Positions 7,867-16,640 of a stretch of 64,000 nt of DNA are shown in pieces. Numbering within the stretch: position 1 is the first letter of the stretch; every line of letters starts with the position of its first letter. The DNA is from Candidatus Gastranaerophilales bacterium (GTDB lineage Bacteria > Cyanobacteriota > Vampirovibrionia > Gastranaerophilales > Gastranaerophilaceae). Made by a program: the position numbers and the translations under genes. The notes under the pieces are model-generated. The model did no database searches. It saw only the letters and a program-made list of their open reading frames with translations, and was not told the DNA's origin. The stretch covers positions 124,001 to 188,000 of the forward strand of contig CANQOQ010000001.1 in the NCBI GenBank assembly GCA_947625495.1, given 5' to 3'.

Positions 7867-10233
7867 ATGGACAAACAAGTCAAAATAATCTTATTTTCTT
7901 GTTTATATATTCTGGGAATAATAACATTCTTCTCAGGCAGTATTATTTTAATCAGCTCTATTCTTCTTATATTAATAACCTTATTAACATTTAAAAATAT
8001 ATTTTCTTATAAATATTCAATAATAATGTGTTTAATATTCTTTATAGGAATATTAAATACTGATTCTCATATAAAATATTTTGACGATTTAAGCCCGTAT
8101 ACGGACAATAATATAACTGCAGAAGCAAAAGTCCTTACAATCCCTTCAAATATAAATAAGGACAGAACAAAATTTTTTGCACATGTAAATAAAATAAATT
8201 TATACGGAAGACAAATAAATAACCTAAACGCTAAAACAATAGTAACAATAACTGATAATAAAAAAGATATTCAAAAAATAAAGATAGGTGACACTTTAAA
8301 ATTAACGGGATTGCTGATAGAACCTCAGACTGCACAAAACCCGTCACAGTTTGATTATTCTAAATATTTAAGATTTAAAAATACATTTACGATATTATCA
8401 GTAAAAGAAGATTGGAAAATAATTTTCGGTGCGGATAATTTTTCGGGTAAGTTTTTAAGTAAACTTAATGATACAAGAAGTAAAATACTGAAAATTCATG
8501 CTCAAAATATAAAATCACCTATGATAGAGATACTGGGTGGAATAATATTTGGTGATGATGCAGTAAATCCTGATTCCGAAACAAAAACATCTTTTATAAA
8601 CTCAGGGATTTTCCATATTCTTGCAGCATCAGGTATGAATGTTACTTTAATATTCGGTATTTGGTTCTTTTTTGCAAGAAATTTGAAATTAAATTACAGA
8701 TTTTCAATAATAACAGGCATTTTCCTCATATTATTCTACACTTGTATGACAGGGTTTGGACCTCCCATTATCAGAGCGGCCCTTATGCTAACTTTAATTT
8801 TGGCAGGTAAATTAATAGATAAAACTACCTCCACTATGTCTTTATTATTTTTGGTTGCATTTTTAATGCTTATTTTTAATCCGTTAATGATTTATGATAT
8901 AGGCTTTCAATTATCATTTATTGTGACATTTGCACTTATACTGACTGCACCGTTATTGGATTTTAAATTTAAATCTAAATATATCAATTATATTTTAGGC
9001 AGCTGTTTAATACCTGTTATTGCACAAATTTTTGCAGCACCTCTGCAAATGTATTACTTTAATACATTTACAATTTACTCCGTACTCGCAAATATTGCCA
9101 TAATTCCTGTTTTGAGTATAGTATCATTTTTGGGGTTTATAAGTTCAATAATGGCTTTAATAACTCCTATAGCAAATAAAATTTGTTTAGCAGCTGATTT
9201 TATACTTAATCCGCTGCTCATATACATAGTCAAAGTAGCAAATTTCTTCTCAAATATGCCTTTTGCTATTATTTATCTTAAAAAACCCTATATAATACAA
9301 ATTATTTTATATTTTACAATCATTATTACAGGTATTTGTATATTAAGGTTTAAATTAAAAGATAAAAAAATATTTATAGGAATGACTTGCTCAATTATAT
9401 TGTTAATATTGACATTTATCCCTATTAAAAATAATAATTTAGAGATAATTTTCTTTGCCGTAGATAATGCTGACGCAGCTTTAATTAAATCACCCGATAA
9501 CTCATATTTTATAATAGACAGTGCTAAACCCGCATATAACAATACATCATCTCAAGCTAAAAATATAATAATAAAATACTTAACCGATAAAGGTATAAAA
9601 CATATTGATTCTTATATAATGACTCACTTTGATTCCGATCACGCCGGGGGAACAATTGATTTACTTAAAAGTCTTGATATAAAACATATTTATATTACGG
9701 ATACTTATGAAAATACTAATCTGTCAAAGCAAATAACGGAATATTTTAATAAAAACTCAATAAAACCGATAACTGTTGATAAAGAGCAGGAAATATTCTC
9801 AGAAGGCGATTTTAAAATTTCTGTAGTAAAACCTAACGGAAAAGAAATAATTACCGAAAATCAAAAAAGTATTATCACTAATATAAAATATATTGATAAA
9901 AACATATTATTTATGGGTGACGGAGATGTTAACAGCTTTAATACTCTGCCTGATGATTTCAAAAATAATATTACAATATTAAAATCAGGACACCACGGAG
10001 CTATTAATACAATTGATAAGAATATGATTAAAAATACTAAATTAACAGTTATTTCAACAGGCAAAAATATATACGGACACCCGCATGAACAAACACTTAA
10101 AATACTAACCGAAAATAATAAAAAATATCTTAGAACCGACTACTATAACGCAATTAAAGTAATTATAAATTCAACAGATTTTAAATATTTGTCATTTTCT
10201 CCATCAAAAAGAAAATTCACGTCAGTAGAATAA
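7867..10233 (+). CDS. comEC: DNA internalisation channel ComEC/Rec2
   Basis: Inner-membrane channel that passes single-stranded DNA into the cytoplasm during natural transformation. At 788 aa it has all three parts: an N-terminal membrane and OB-like region (DUF4131, ~1-200), a central competence domain with multiple helices and the GIFHILAASGMNVT signature, and a C-terminal metallo-beta-lactamase domain with HFDSDHAGG and a later SGHHGA. It lacks an obvious Shine-Dalgarno and may be translationally coupled to the preceding gene. It implies competence, though no other com genes are in the window. Confidence 0.95.
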   Translation: MDKQVKIILFSCLYILGIITFFSGSIILISSILLILITLLTFKNIFSYKYSIIMCLIFFIGILNTDSHIKYFDDLSPYTDNNITAEAKVLTIPSNINKDRTKFFAHVNKINLYGRQINNLNAKTIVTITDNKKDIQKIKIGDTLKLTGLLIEPQTAQNPSQFDYSKYLRFKNTFTILSVKEDWKIIFGADNFSGKFLSKLNDTRSKILKIHAQNIKSPMIEILGGIIFGDDAVNPDSETKTSFINSGIFHILAASGMNVTLIFGIWFFFARNLKLNYRFSIITGIFLILFYTCMTGFGPPIIRAALMLTLILAGKLIDKTTSTMSLLFLVAFLMLIFNPLMIYDIGFQLSFIVTFALILTAPLLDFKFKSKYINYILGSCLIPVIAQIFAAPLQMYYFNTFTIYSVLANIAIIPVLSIVSFLGFISSIMALITPIANKICLAADFILNPLLIYIVKVANFFSNMPFAIIYLKKPYIIQIILYFTIIITGICILRFKLKDKKIFIGMTCSIILLILTFIPIKNNNLEIIFFAVDNADAALIKSPDNSYFIIDSAKPAYNNTSSQAKNIIIKYLTDKGIKHIDSYIMTHFDSDHAGGTIDLLKSLDIKHIYITDTYENTNLSKQITEYFNKNSIKPITVDKEQEIFSEGDFKISVVKPNGKEIITENQKSIITNIKYIDKNILFMGDGDVNSFNTLPDDFKNNITILKSGHHGAINTIDKNMIKNTKLTVISTGKNIYGHPHEQTLKILTENNKKYLRTDYYNAIKVIINSTDFKYLSFSPSKRKFTSVE

Positions 10234-10345
10234 AGCCTATCGTAAACAAATGTTACAAATTTAATAAAATAAATGACTTACAAGCTAAAGTTCATTAAAA
10301 ATATGACGATAACATGTGTGTAACAAACAAATAGGAGGTTGAGAA

Positions 10346-10723
10346 ATGACTAATATTAATCCAATCAGATTCGGGGTAGCAGGAAATCAATATCTCAAAC
10401 ATGAGAGTAAAGAAGATTTAACAAAAACAAGTGACAAACAGGCAAAACAAACACCTGAAGCTCAAAAAGAGCTTGAATCATCTGCAATATTAGGTTATTT
10501 AGCCGCACAAAATACCGATATAATGCCATCTAAAACAAAGAAAACCGTAGATGTATCAAAATATGTTACACCGGAACAATCATCAAGAATTGCAGAATTT
10601 ATGAAGGGTTTTGAATCCGATTTTAATGAAGCGTCTAACATAGCATTACAAGAGTTCCCTGATTTATCACAAGGAGCAGCCGATACTCTTGCATTAGCAT
10701 TCATTAATTCAAGATATGAATAA
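10346..10723 (+). CDS. Small conserved-type hypothetical protein, 125 aa
   Basis: No domain recognised. A strong AGGAGG 8 nt before the ATG supports translation. It is hydrophilic, with no signal peptide, a Lys/Gln/Ser-rich N-terminal third and a likely helical C-terminal half (EQSSRIAEFMKGFESDF). It stands alone, followed by a strong terminator, so it is monocistronic. A short N-terminal INPIRFG-type motif resembles small proteins seen repeatedly in Gastranaerophilales-like genomes (from memory, not searched). Confidence 0.7.
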   Translation: MTNINPIRFGVAGNQYLKHESKEDLTKTSDKQAKQTPEAQKELESSAILGYLAAQNTDIMPSKTKKTVDVSKYVTPEQSSRIAEFMKGFESDFNEASNIALQEFPDLSQGAADTLALAFINSRYE

Positions 10724-10763
10724 AAATTTACCTTCCCAACCCTAATTTGTTTGTTATTTTTAT

Positions 10764-10790
10764 AAAGACCGCAAGTGCGGTCTTTTTTGT
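10764..10790 (+). terminator. Rho-independent terminator
   Basis: Ten-bp stem AAAGACCGCA/TGCGGTCTTT (10764-10773, 10776-10785) followed by a T run; ends the 125-aa gene. A TATAAT at 10793-10798 right after it may be the -10 of the next gene. Confidence 0.92.
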
Positions 10791-10830
10791 GTTATAATTT
10801 TTTTAAACAGACAAAAAAGGAGGATAAAAA

Positions 10831-11679
10831 GTGGGTTATAAAATACTTGATAAAATAGAGTTATGCCCTAACCAATATGAACTTAAGATAGATGCACCTT
10901 ATGTTACAAGAAATGCGAAGGCAGGACAATTTATAATATTTAGAGTTGAAGCAGACGGAGAAAGAGTTCCGATTACAATTGCAGATGTTGACAGAGAGCA
11001 TGGAATATTAACAGTAGTATTTATGGCTGTAGGATATTCAACAAAAAAACTTGCTCAGCTTGAAGTAGGTGATGAAATTGTAGATGTTGTAGGACCTTTA
11101 GGTAAACCAACCGAAATAGAAAAATACGGCACAGTTGTTTGTGTAGCGGGAGGTTATGGTGCTGCACCCTGCTATTTAATTTCAAAAGCATTTTTTGATG
11201 CCGGAAATAAAGTTCACATGATAACAGGTGCAAGAACAAAAGACTTGTTATTCTGGCAAGATAAAATGAGAACAGCCTGCACCGAGCTTCATGTAGCAAC
11301 AGATGACGGTTCATTGGGACATAAAGGTTTTGTAACAGAAGTATTAGCTGATATTATGAATAAAGAAAAAGTGGATTACGTAATAGCAGTTGGTCCAATG
11401 CCTATGATGAGAGCGGTTGCCAACCTCACTAAAGATAAGGGTATTAAAACAGAAGCAAGCATGAACCCTATTATGATTGACGGAACAGGTATGTGCGGAG
11501 CTTGCAGAGTTACCGTTGGCGGTGAAGTTAAGTTTGCCTGCATTGACGGTCCTGATTTTGATGCACATAAGATTGATTTTGATGAAGTTATCAACAGAAC
11601 AAAAATCTATAAAGATGAAGAACGCAGAAGAAGTGAAAACTGTAATCTTTTAAAAAAAGCTGATGCTATAGTTAAATAA
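10831..11679 (+). CDS. Ferredoxin-NADP+ reductase-like FAD/NAD-binding protein (NfnA/PyrK/SudB family)
   Basis: Flavoprotein reductase of 282 aa that begins with GTG behind AGGAGG. FAD-binding RVPITIADVD (near residue 50), NAD-binding GGYGAAP (~108) and a C-terminal Cys cluster for [2Fe-2S] (GMCGACRVTVGG and FACIDGPDFD) fit the 'sulfide dehydrogenase/dihydroorotate dehydrogenase electron transfer' group. In other bacteria it pairs with a GltD-like NfnB for electron bifurcation between NADH, ferredoxin and NADPH; no such partner is adjacent. A small Cys-rich protein follows 28 nt downstream. Confidence 0.88.
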   Translation: MGYKILDKIELCPNQYELKIDAPYVTRNAKAGQFIIFRVEADGERVPITIADVDREHGILTVVFMAVGYSTKKLAQLEVGDEIVDVVGPLGKPTEIEKYGTVVCVAGGYGAAPCYLISKAFFDAGNKVHMITGARTKDLLFWQDKMRTACTELHVATDDGSLGHKGFVTEVLADIMNKEKVDYVIAVGPMPMMRAVANLTKDKGIKTEASMNPIMIDGTGMCGACRVTVGGEVKFACIDGPDFDAHKIDFDEVINRTKIYKDEERRRSENCNLLKKADAIVK

Positions 11680-11707
11680 GAGCATTGGTAGGGGGAAGAA
11701 ATTAATA

Positions 11708-11881
11708 ATGGAAAAATTACCGATTTGTCCTTTAATGAGTGCAGGAAATCAAGTAAATGCTGTATGTGCTCAAGAGAATTGCGCTTGGTATATGAAAAGC
11801 TACAAAACCTGCGGAATTTACATTTTGGCACATAATGCCGTATTAAATATTAAAGAAAAACAAGCTAATAAAACACCTTAG
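11708..11881 (+). CDS. Small four-cysteine protein, 57 aa
   Basis: Short gene with a good purine-rich ribosome site (GGGGGA) before the ATG. The protein has Cys at 7, 20, 25 and 34 in the pattern CPLMSAGN...CAQENCAWY...CGIY. The same C-x12-C-x4-C-x8-C layout recurs in small anaerobe proteins and suggests a metal site, zinc or Fe-S. It follows the NfnA-like gene and may be co-transcribed with it. The stop codon sits inside the terminator stem. Function unknown; a role as a redox accessory is inference from context. Confidence 0.72.
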   Translation: MEKLPICPLMSAGNQVNAVCAQENCAWYMKSYKTCGIYILAHNAVLNIKEKQANKTP

Positions 11882-11894
11882 GGTGTTTTATTAG
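11865..11894. terminator. Bidirectional terminator between convergent genes
   Basis: Perfect 13-bp stem CTAATAAAACACC/GGTGTTTTATTAG (11865-11877, 11882-11894) with a 4-nt loop, between the 57-aa gene and the protease gene. AT-rich stem flanks serve as U-tracts on either strand. Confidence 0.8.
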
Positions 11895-12583
11895 TTTATA
11901 TAAGCACTTACAAGTTTTTTAACTTCGTTAGCGGGAACGGCAAAACCAATTCCGATATTGGATTTATTGTTATCAGGGTTAAATATGGATTGGCTGATGC
12001 CGATTACTTCACCTTTAGCGTTTAAAATTGGTCCCCCTGATGACCCGGGGTTAATAGCCGCATCTGTTTGAATTTTGTTTCTCTCATAGTCAATCCTTGA
12101 AACAATACCGGTTGTTAATGTGCCGTTAAACCCAAAAGGATTACCTATTGCAAGAACTTTTTGTCCTACCTTTACCATGGAAGAATCTCCAAGTTTAATT
12201 ACAGGTAAAGCCTTATCCGGATTTATTTTTAGGAGAGCCAAATCACCTTTTGTCCCATCTGTTCTAACAACCTCAGCTTTATAAACTTCGCCTTTCGATG
12301 TAGTAACCTCAATATAACTTGCATTATCAACGACATGAGAACTTGTTAAAATAACACCGTTTTTATTAATTATACATCCCGTACCGCTTGAAAGCCCATC
12401 AGACATTTGAGCTTCAACCAGTACAATTGCGGGATTTATCCGCTCGTAAACCGTGACATTTATGAATTCTTCGCCTTTATATTCTATATCTTTGGAATAC
12501 ACCATATTATTTATTGATATGGTGCTTATTATAAACAATACAATTACAAATATTACAGAGAAAAATTTTATATGTTTCGACAT
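11891..12583 (-). CDS. HtrA-like S1C serine protease without PDZ domain
   Basis: Envelope serine protease of the trypsin-like HtrA/DegP group. An N-terminal hydrophobic anchor (about residues 6-26) places the rest in the periplasm. The catalytic triad is visible as His83 (SSHVVDN), Asp114 (GDLALLKI) and Ser182 (NPGSSGGP). At 230 aa it ends right after the protease fold, so the PDZ domains usual in HtrA are missing. Divergent from the GlcD-like gene. Target proteins cannot be inferred. Confidence 0.92.
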   Translation of the reverse strand: MSKHIKFFSVIFVIVLFIISTISINNMVYSKDIEYKGEEFINVTVYERINPAIVLVEAQMSDGLSSGTGCIINKNGVILTSSHVVDNASYIEVTTSKGEVYKAEVVRTDGTKGDLALLKINPDKALPVIKLGDSSMVKVGQKVLAIGNPFGFNGTLTTGIVSRIDYERNKIQTDAAINPGSSGGPILNAKGEVIGISQSIFNPDNNKSNIGIGFAVPANEVKKLVSAYIN

Positions 12584-12708
12584 TTTTTATACCCGATATT
12601 CTCACACAATGTTATTTAACTATTTTTGAAAATAAACTTCATTAGTTATATTACTGCCCGATAATACAATTAAAGCGTTTATTATAACTTCAAATTAAGA
12701 ATAAAATA

Positions 12709-12738
12709 TTGTTATAACGATTTGTTTTATTTTATAAT
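12709..12738 (+). promoter_or_regulatory. Likely sigma-70 promoter for the GlcD-cutA operon
   Basis: TTGTTA (12709-12714), 18-nt spacer, TATAAT (12733-12738), 17 nt before the ATG, with a GAGGG ribosome site in between. Found by eye. Confidence 0.5.
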
Positions 12739-12755
12739 TTTTATATAGAGGGAAT

Positions 12756-14159
12756 ATGCTAAAAACATTAACTAATAAATTATCTCAAGAAATGATAAAA
12801 ATAGTCGGTAAAGAAAATGTATTATACACCGAGGAAGAAATTTTTACGTATTCCACGGACTCAACTAATATTATAAATCCGAATGAGAAAGCTGATATAG
12901 TAGTATTTGCACTAAATAAAGAACAGGTAAGCAAAATTATAAAATATGCAAATGCTAATTTAATTCCGGTAATAGCAAGAGCAGCAGGCACAAATCTATG
13001 CGGAGCGTGCCTGCCTAAATCAGGCGGAATTATAATTGATTTTTCAAGAATGAATCGAATTATTGAAATCAATAAGGATAATTTATACTGTATAGTTGAA
13101 CCCGGTGTTGTAGTAGAGGACTTGCAAAAAGCGGTCGAAGAACAGGATTTATTTTATCCGCCCGACCCTTCAAATTTAAAAGTTTCAATGATTGGAGGAA
13201 GTATAGGTTTATCATCAGGCGGTCCTCATACTTTTAAATACGGCTCAACAAAGGATTTTATTATTGACCTTGAAGTCGTTTTATCGGATGGAACAATAAT
13301 TCATACAGGTTCATCCTGCTCAAAAGATGTAACAGGGTATAATATGACCCAATTATTTGTGGGTTCTGAGGGTACCTTAGGTATAATTACACAGGCAACA
13401 ATCAGATTAATACCAAAACCCGAAGCAAAAAGAGTTATGCTCGCTTATTTTGACACACTTGAAGATACATCAAAAACAGTTAATGATATAATATCTCATC
13501 TGATAACTCCATCAGTTATTGATTTAATGGATAAAAATACGCTTAAAACTATTGAAAGTTTCTATCCGTCAGGTCTTTTAACGGATAAAACAGCAGCTCT
13601 CTTAATAGAAATAGACGGTTTTAAATCTGCACTTGATGAACAGTATGAAAAAATAATAAATATATGCACTCAGAATAATTCCTCTTATATCCAAACCGCA
13701 AAAACGAAAGAGGAAGAAGAAAAAATTTGGATAGCACGCCGTTCATCATTTGGAGCTACAGCTAAACTTGCGCCTAATGTCGTTACGGAGGATGTTGTCG
13801 TACCGAGAAACAATATTGTTAAACTGGTAAAAGGTATATGGGAAATTTGCAATAAGTATGAACTTAAAACCTGCATTATGGGACATATAGGTGACGGGAA
13901 TATTCACCCTAATATTGCACTTGATTTAAGAAACACCCAAGAAAAGGAAAATTTTAAAAAGGCGAAAACAGAACTTTTTGAACTTGCGCTTTCTCTCAAT
14001 GGAAGACTATCGGGGGAACACGGTATCGGCTGCGAAAAATCTTACTTTATTAATAAAGCTCTTGACCCTAATACTTTAGAATATATGAAAAAAATAAAAA
14101 AAATCTTTGACCCTAAAAATATATTAAATCCAAAAAAAATATTTCAGGAGAACTTATGA
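12756..14159 (+). CDS. FAD-linked oxidoreductase, GlcD / D-lactate dehydrogenase type
   Basis: Flavoenzyme of the FAD_binding_4 / FAD-oxidase C family that oxidises 2-hydroxyacids such as glycolate or D-lactate. At 467 aa it is typical length. Visible are the PCMH-type FAD site (PVIARAAGTNLCGACLP, GGSIGLSSGGPHTFKYGST), GTLGIITQATIRLIP, and the C-terminal GHIGDGNIHPN and SGEHGIGCEK motifs. The exact substrate cannot be read from sequence. It is first in a run with cutA (4-nt overlap) and an HExxH protein (1-nt overlap). Confidence 0.92.
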   Translation: MLKTLTNKLSQEMIKIVGKENVLYTEEEIFTYSTDSTNIINPNEKADIVVFALNKEQVSKIIKYANANLIPVIARAAGTNLCGACLPKSGGIIIDFSRMNRIIEINKDNLYCIVEPGVVVEDLQKAVEEQDLFYPPDPSNLKVSMIGGSIGLSSGGPHTFKYGSTKDFIIDLEVVLSDGTIIHTGSSCSKDVTGYNMTQLFVGSEGTLGIITQATIRLIPKPEAKRVMLAYFDTLEDTSKTVNDIISHLITPSVIDLMDKNTLKTIESFYPSGLLTDKTAALLIEIDGFKSALDEQYEKIINICTQNNSSYIQTAKTKEEEEKIWIARRSSFGATAKLAPNVVTEDVVVPRNNIVKLVKGIWEICNKYELKTCIMGHIGDGNIHPNIALDLRNTQEKENFKKAKTELFELALSLNGRLSGEHGIGCEKSYFINKALDPNTLEYMKKIKKIFDPKNILNPKKIFQENL

Positions 14160-14470
14160 CATACTGCATTATTAACTGTACAACCACAAATGAGGAAGAA
14201 GCAAAAAAGATTGCAAAACACCTTATTGAAAAAAAATTGATTGCCTGCGCTACCATTATGCCTAAAGTTAATTCAATATATGTATGGAATAATCAATTAA
14301 ATGAAGATACGGAATCTTTAATGATAATGAAAACCAAAACTGAACTATATTCCAAAACCGAAGAAGAAATAAAAAAATTACATTCCTATGAAGTACCTGA
14401 AATTATATGTATACCAATCCTAACAGGCAGTAAAGAATATTTAAACTGGATAGAAGAAGAGACTACATAA
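14156..14470 (+). CDS. cutA: CutA1 divalent cation tolerance protein
   Basis: Small trimeric signalling-like protein of 104 aa, full family length. The fold signature is visible: YCIINCTTTNEEEAKKIAKHL, the loop LIACATIMP, IYVWNNQLNED and the C-terminal EVPEIICIPI. Named for copper tolerance in E. coli, but its true role remains uncertain. Its start overlaps the end of the GlcD-like gene (ATGA) and its stop overlaps the next start (TAATG), so the three genes are one translationally coupled unit. Confidence 0.93.
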   Translation: MTYCIINCTTTNEEEAKKIAKHLIEKKLIACATIMPKVNSIYVWNNQLNEDTESLMIMKTKTELYSKTEEEIKKLHSYEVPEIICIPILTGSKEYLNWIEEETT

Positions 14471-15342
14471 TGTTTTTCGGATTTAAGAAAAAAGAAAAAG
14501 AATATACAATAAAAATGACCTATGATATTACAAAACCCGCAACTAAACGTAATATCATTGATTTTTTGCATTCGGTCGGAATAGAAGTTAAAACAAACAC
14601 CAAAGCAAGAGGAAATCAAGGATTATATACACAAAACAGAATTGATATTTCCCGCAGCGTAAAAGAAGAAAAAGCAATAGAAGTATTGGTTCATGAATTT
14701 GCCCACCATATTCACCATAAAATAGATAAAGACTTTATTAATAATGGCGGTTCAATTAAAACCCTTTTTGATACAAATGATATAGATAAAATAAAATCAG
14801 AACTTATAAATGTTACACGCCTTACGGATAAAAATTCCAGATTAACAGTATTTTTAAATGCAAAAGAAGAAACGGCAAAAACAATTAAAAGTATGCAAAG
14901 CGCAATAAAAAGAGAATATCCCGCCTTTTTAAGATCAAAAAAATTCCCTGAATTTGAAAGTTATATAAAAAATTCCGATGCAAAATACCTTGTAAAATAT
15001 GACGCTGTTAAATTAATTAAAGGTTTTTTTATTAAAAAAGAAAAAATTTTAACCGTTAAAAATCTGGAAAAAGATTTTCCCGATATGCCAAAAGCTTTTC
15101 AAACATACATAAAACTATGTTCCATGCAGAGAAAACAATCAAAACTTGCAAGAAGAATAAATAAACTATCTAAATATTATGAAAAACCTACGGAGCTTTT
15201 TGCAAGGTTTGTATCAGGGTATTTTATGACTCCTGAAACAATTGAAACAGTTGCACCCGTTTCGACAAAAAGATTTTTAGAGCTTTTAAAAAGAGGTTAT
15301 TATAAAGAATTAAAAGACTTCTTTGAAATTTTTAAACGATAA
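14470..15342 (+). CDS. Putative HExxH zinc metallopeptidase-like protein
   Basis: No named family recognised. HEFAH at residues 75-79 is an HExxH zinc motif, set in a helix-like context with extra His at 80, 82 and 83. Far downstream, PTELFARFVSGYF (near 235) resembles the third-ligand region of small bacterial metallopeptidases in which E-x-x-A-R-x-x-x follows. The protein is cytoplasmic, very Lys-rich, 290 aa. It is the last gene of the GlcD-cutA unit and is followed by a strong terminator. Peptidase activity is inference from the motif. Confidence 0.6.
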   Translation: MFFGFKKKEKEYTIKMTYDITKPATKRNIIDFLHSVGIEVKTNTKARGNQGLYTQNRIDISRSVKEEKAIEVLVHEFAHHIHHKIDKDFINNGGSIKTLFDTNDIDKIKSELINVTRLTDKNSRLTVFLNAKEETAKTIKSMQSAIKREYPAFLRSKKFPEFESYIKNSDAKYLVKYDAVKLIKGFFIKKEKILTVKNLEKDFPDMPKAFQTYIKLCSMQRKQSKLARRINKLSKYYEKPTELFARFVSGYFMTPETIETVAPVSTKRFLELLKRGYYKELKDFFEIFKR

Positions 15343-15374
15343 AAAGGCTTTTAGAAAATTCCAAAAGCCTTTTT
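15342..15374. terminator. Bidirectional terminator
   Basis: Stem AAAAGGCTTTT/AAAAGCCTTTT (15342-15352, 15363-15373), A-tract on the left and T-tract on the right, between the convergent HExxH gene and the 291-aa gene. Confidence 0.88.
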
Positions 15375-15380
15375 ATTTTT

Positions 15381-16256
15381 CTATTCATCAAGCGGAATCG
15401 GCATTCCGACTACATAACCTTCGGTAGGTGAAACTCCTGTAAAAAATATTTTATCATTTTTTCCTTTAAGAGTTAATTCCATTTTCAATTTACCGTCATT
15501 AGTCATTAATTTATACACACTGCTTTTGCAAGCCGGACTCACAATAAAATTATAAGTGCCTTTATGCCCGTATTCATAAGAAGGCAAATATGCATACCAA
15601 GCGTTATAGTATATACCGGGAGTATTAAATAATGGGCCGTTAATGAAAGTATATTTCTTTTGTAAGTTTTTACCGCCGATTTTGTAGCTGCCACCTGCAG
15701 GAACCAGAAAACGTATTTTGGTTTTACAGCCGAAATAATATCCGTCTGTTGTTTTTGGCAATAAATAGCCTTTATCATCCGTAACTTTTATATTCCATTT
15801 TTTAATTTCACGTTCGGTAAGCGGCATATTTTTATCATTCAATATGGCATATCCGTGACTTGAGTCAGCCTTTATGGTAACTATTCCGCAGCCGGTTAGA
15901 GTATCAAACGATGGTTCACCAGCCGATATTATAATGTCAGCACCTTCAAGCGGTATAGTATGAATCGGTATTATTTCGGGCTTAACAATGGGCATCGGGA
16001 GCATTGCTTTCGACATTTTAACCCTGACCGCATATTTAATTTTAGGGTCTAAGTCTGAAAATACAATTGTTTTTTGAGCCCCGTTAATCCATTCGGCAGC
16101 CTGATCTCCCGTAACGGAATTAGTAATTGTGTAGTCATAGCCTCTATCACAATTTATTAAAGTAATCGATTTTCTGTCTTCAGCTAAAATAACATCTTCG
16201 GGATTAATGTAAGAACTGTCATATATACTACCGTTTAAGTTAAAATATTTATTCAT
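15381..16256 (-). CDS. Hypothetical protein, 291 aa, probably beta-rich
   Basis: Not recognised. It has no signal peptide, transmembrane segment or known catalytic motif. Many short hydrophobic-polar alternating strands, Gly/Tyr/Pro content and turn-like motifs suggest an all-beta binding protein or structural (phage-tail-like or lectin-like) fold. That is inference only. AAAGGA precedes the ATG at a good distance, and the gene ends at a terminator shared with its convergent neighbour. The long divergent gap to the GH38 gene holds its promoter. Confidence 0.6.
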   Translation of the reverse strand: MNKYFNLNGSIYDSSYINPEDVILAEDRKSITLINCDRGYDYTITNSVTGDQAAEWINGAQKTIVFSDLDPKIKYAVRVKMSKAMLPMPIVKPEIIPIHTIPLEGADIIISAGEPSFDTLTGCGIVTIKADSSHGYAILNDKNMPLTEREIKKWNIKVTDDKGYLLPKTTDGYYFGCKTKIRFLVPAGGSYKIGGKNLQKKYTFINGPLFNTPGIYYNAWYAYLPSYEYGHKGTYNFIVSPACKSSVYKLMTNDGKLKMELTLKGKNDKIFFTGVSPTEGYVVGMPIPLDE

Positions 16257-16640
16257 GATTAATTTTCCTTTCTGTTTTTTAGCAGCTTTTCACGGGCGGC
16301 AATTTTGTCGTCATATATGGTTAATTATTTTGCATTATGAATGAAGCCCGTTTTTTTTATTAAGCGATGCTTATTCTCTCCTTAAATCAATCAGACTAAT
16401 ATTACCTGACATTTATCAGGAGGTTTTATTATGCTGCTTTATATTTGTATTACTCTAAATATATAAAATTTTATTATTATATTCTTATTCGTATATGGTT
16501 TAATTATTGGCATAGTACACTTTAATACTATTCCCGTATTTTTAAAAATTTAAACACGGAATTTATATTTTGTTACATATAATAAAACTTTTAAGCAGAT
16601 TAATCTTTCACTATACAAACATAAAAAAAAATTATAATAT
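16257..16640. other. Intergenic region with hairpins and a possible leader mini-ORF
   Basis: 384 nt without a long gene. ACGGGC (16292-16297) can pair with GCCCGT (16346-16351), which is followed by eight T, so a plus-strand terminator-like structure with a large loop is possible. Further on, CCTGA (16405-16409) pairs with TCAGG (16416-16420), touching an AGGAGG site that precedes a 12-codon ORF (16431-16466, MLLYICITLNI). This looks like a small leader with a partly masked ribosome site, but no regulated gene follows closely. Confidence 0.4.
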
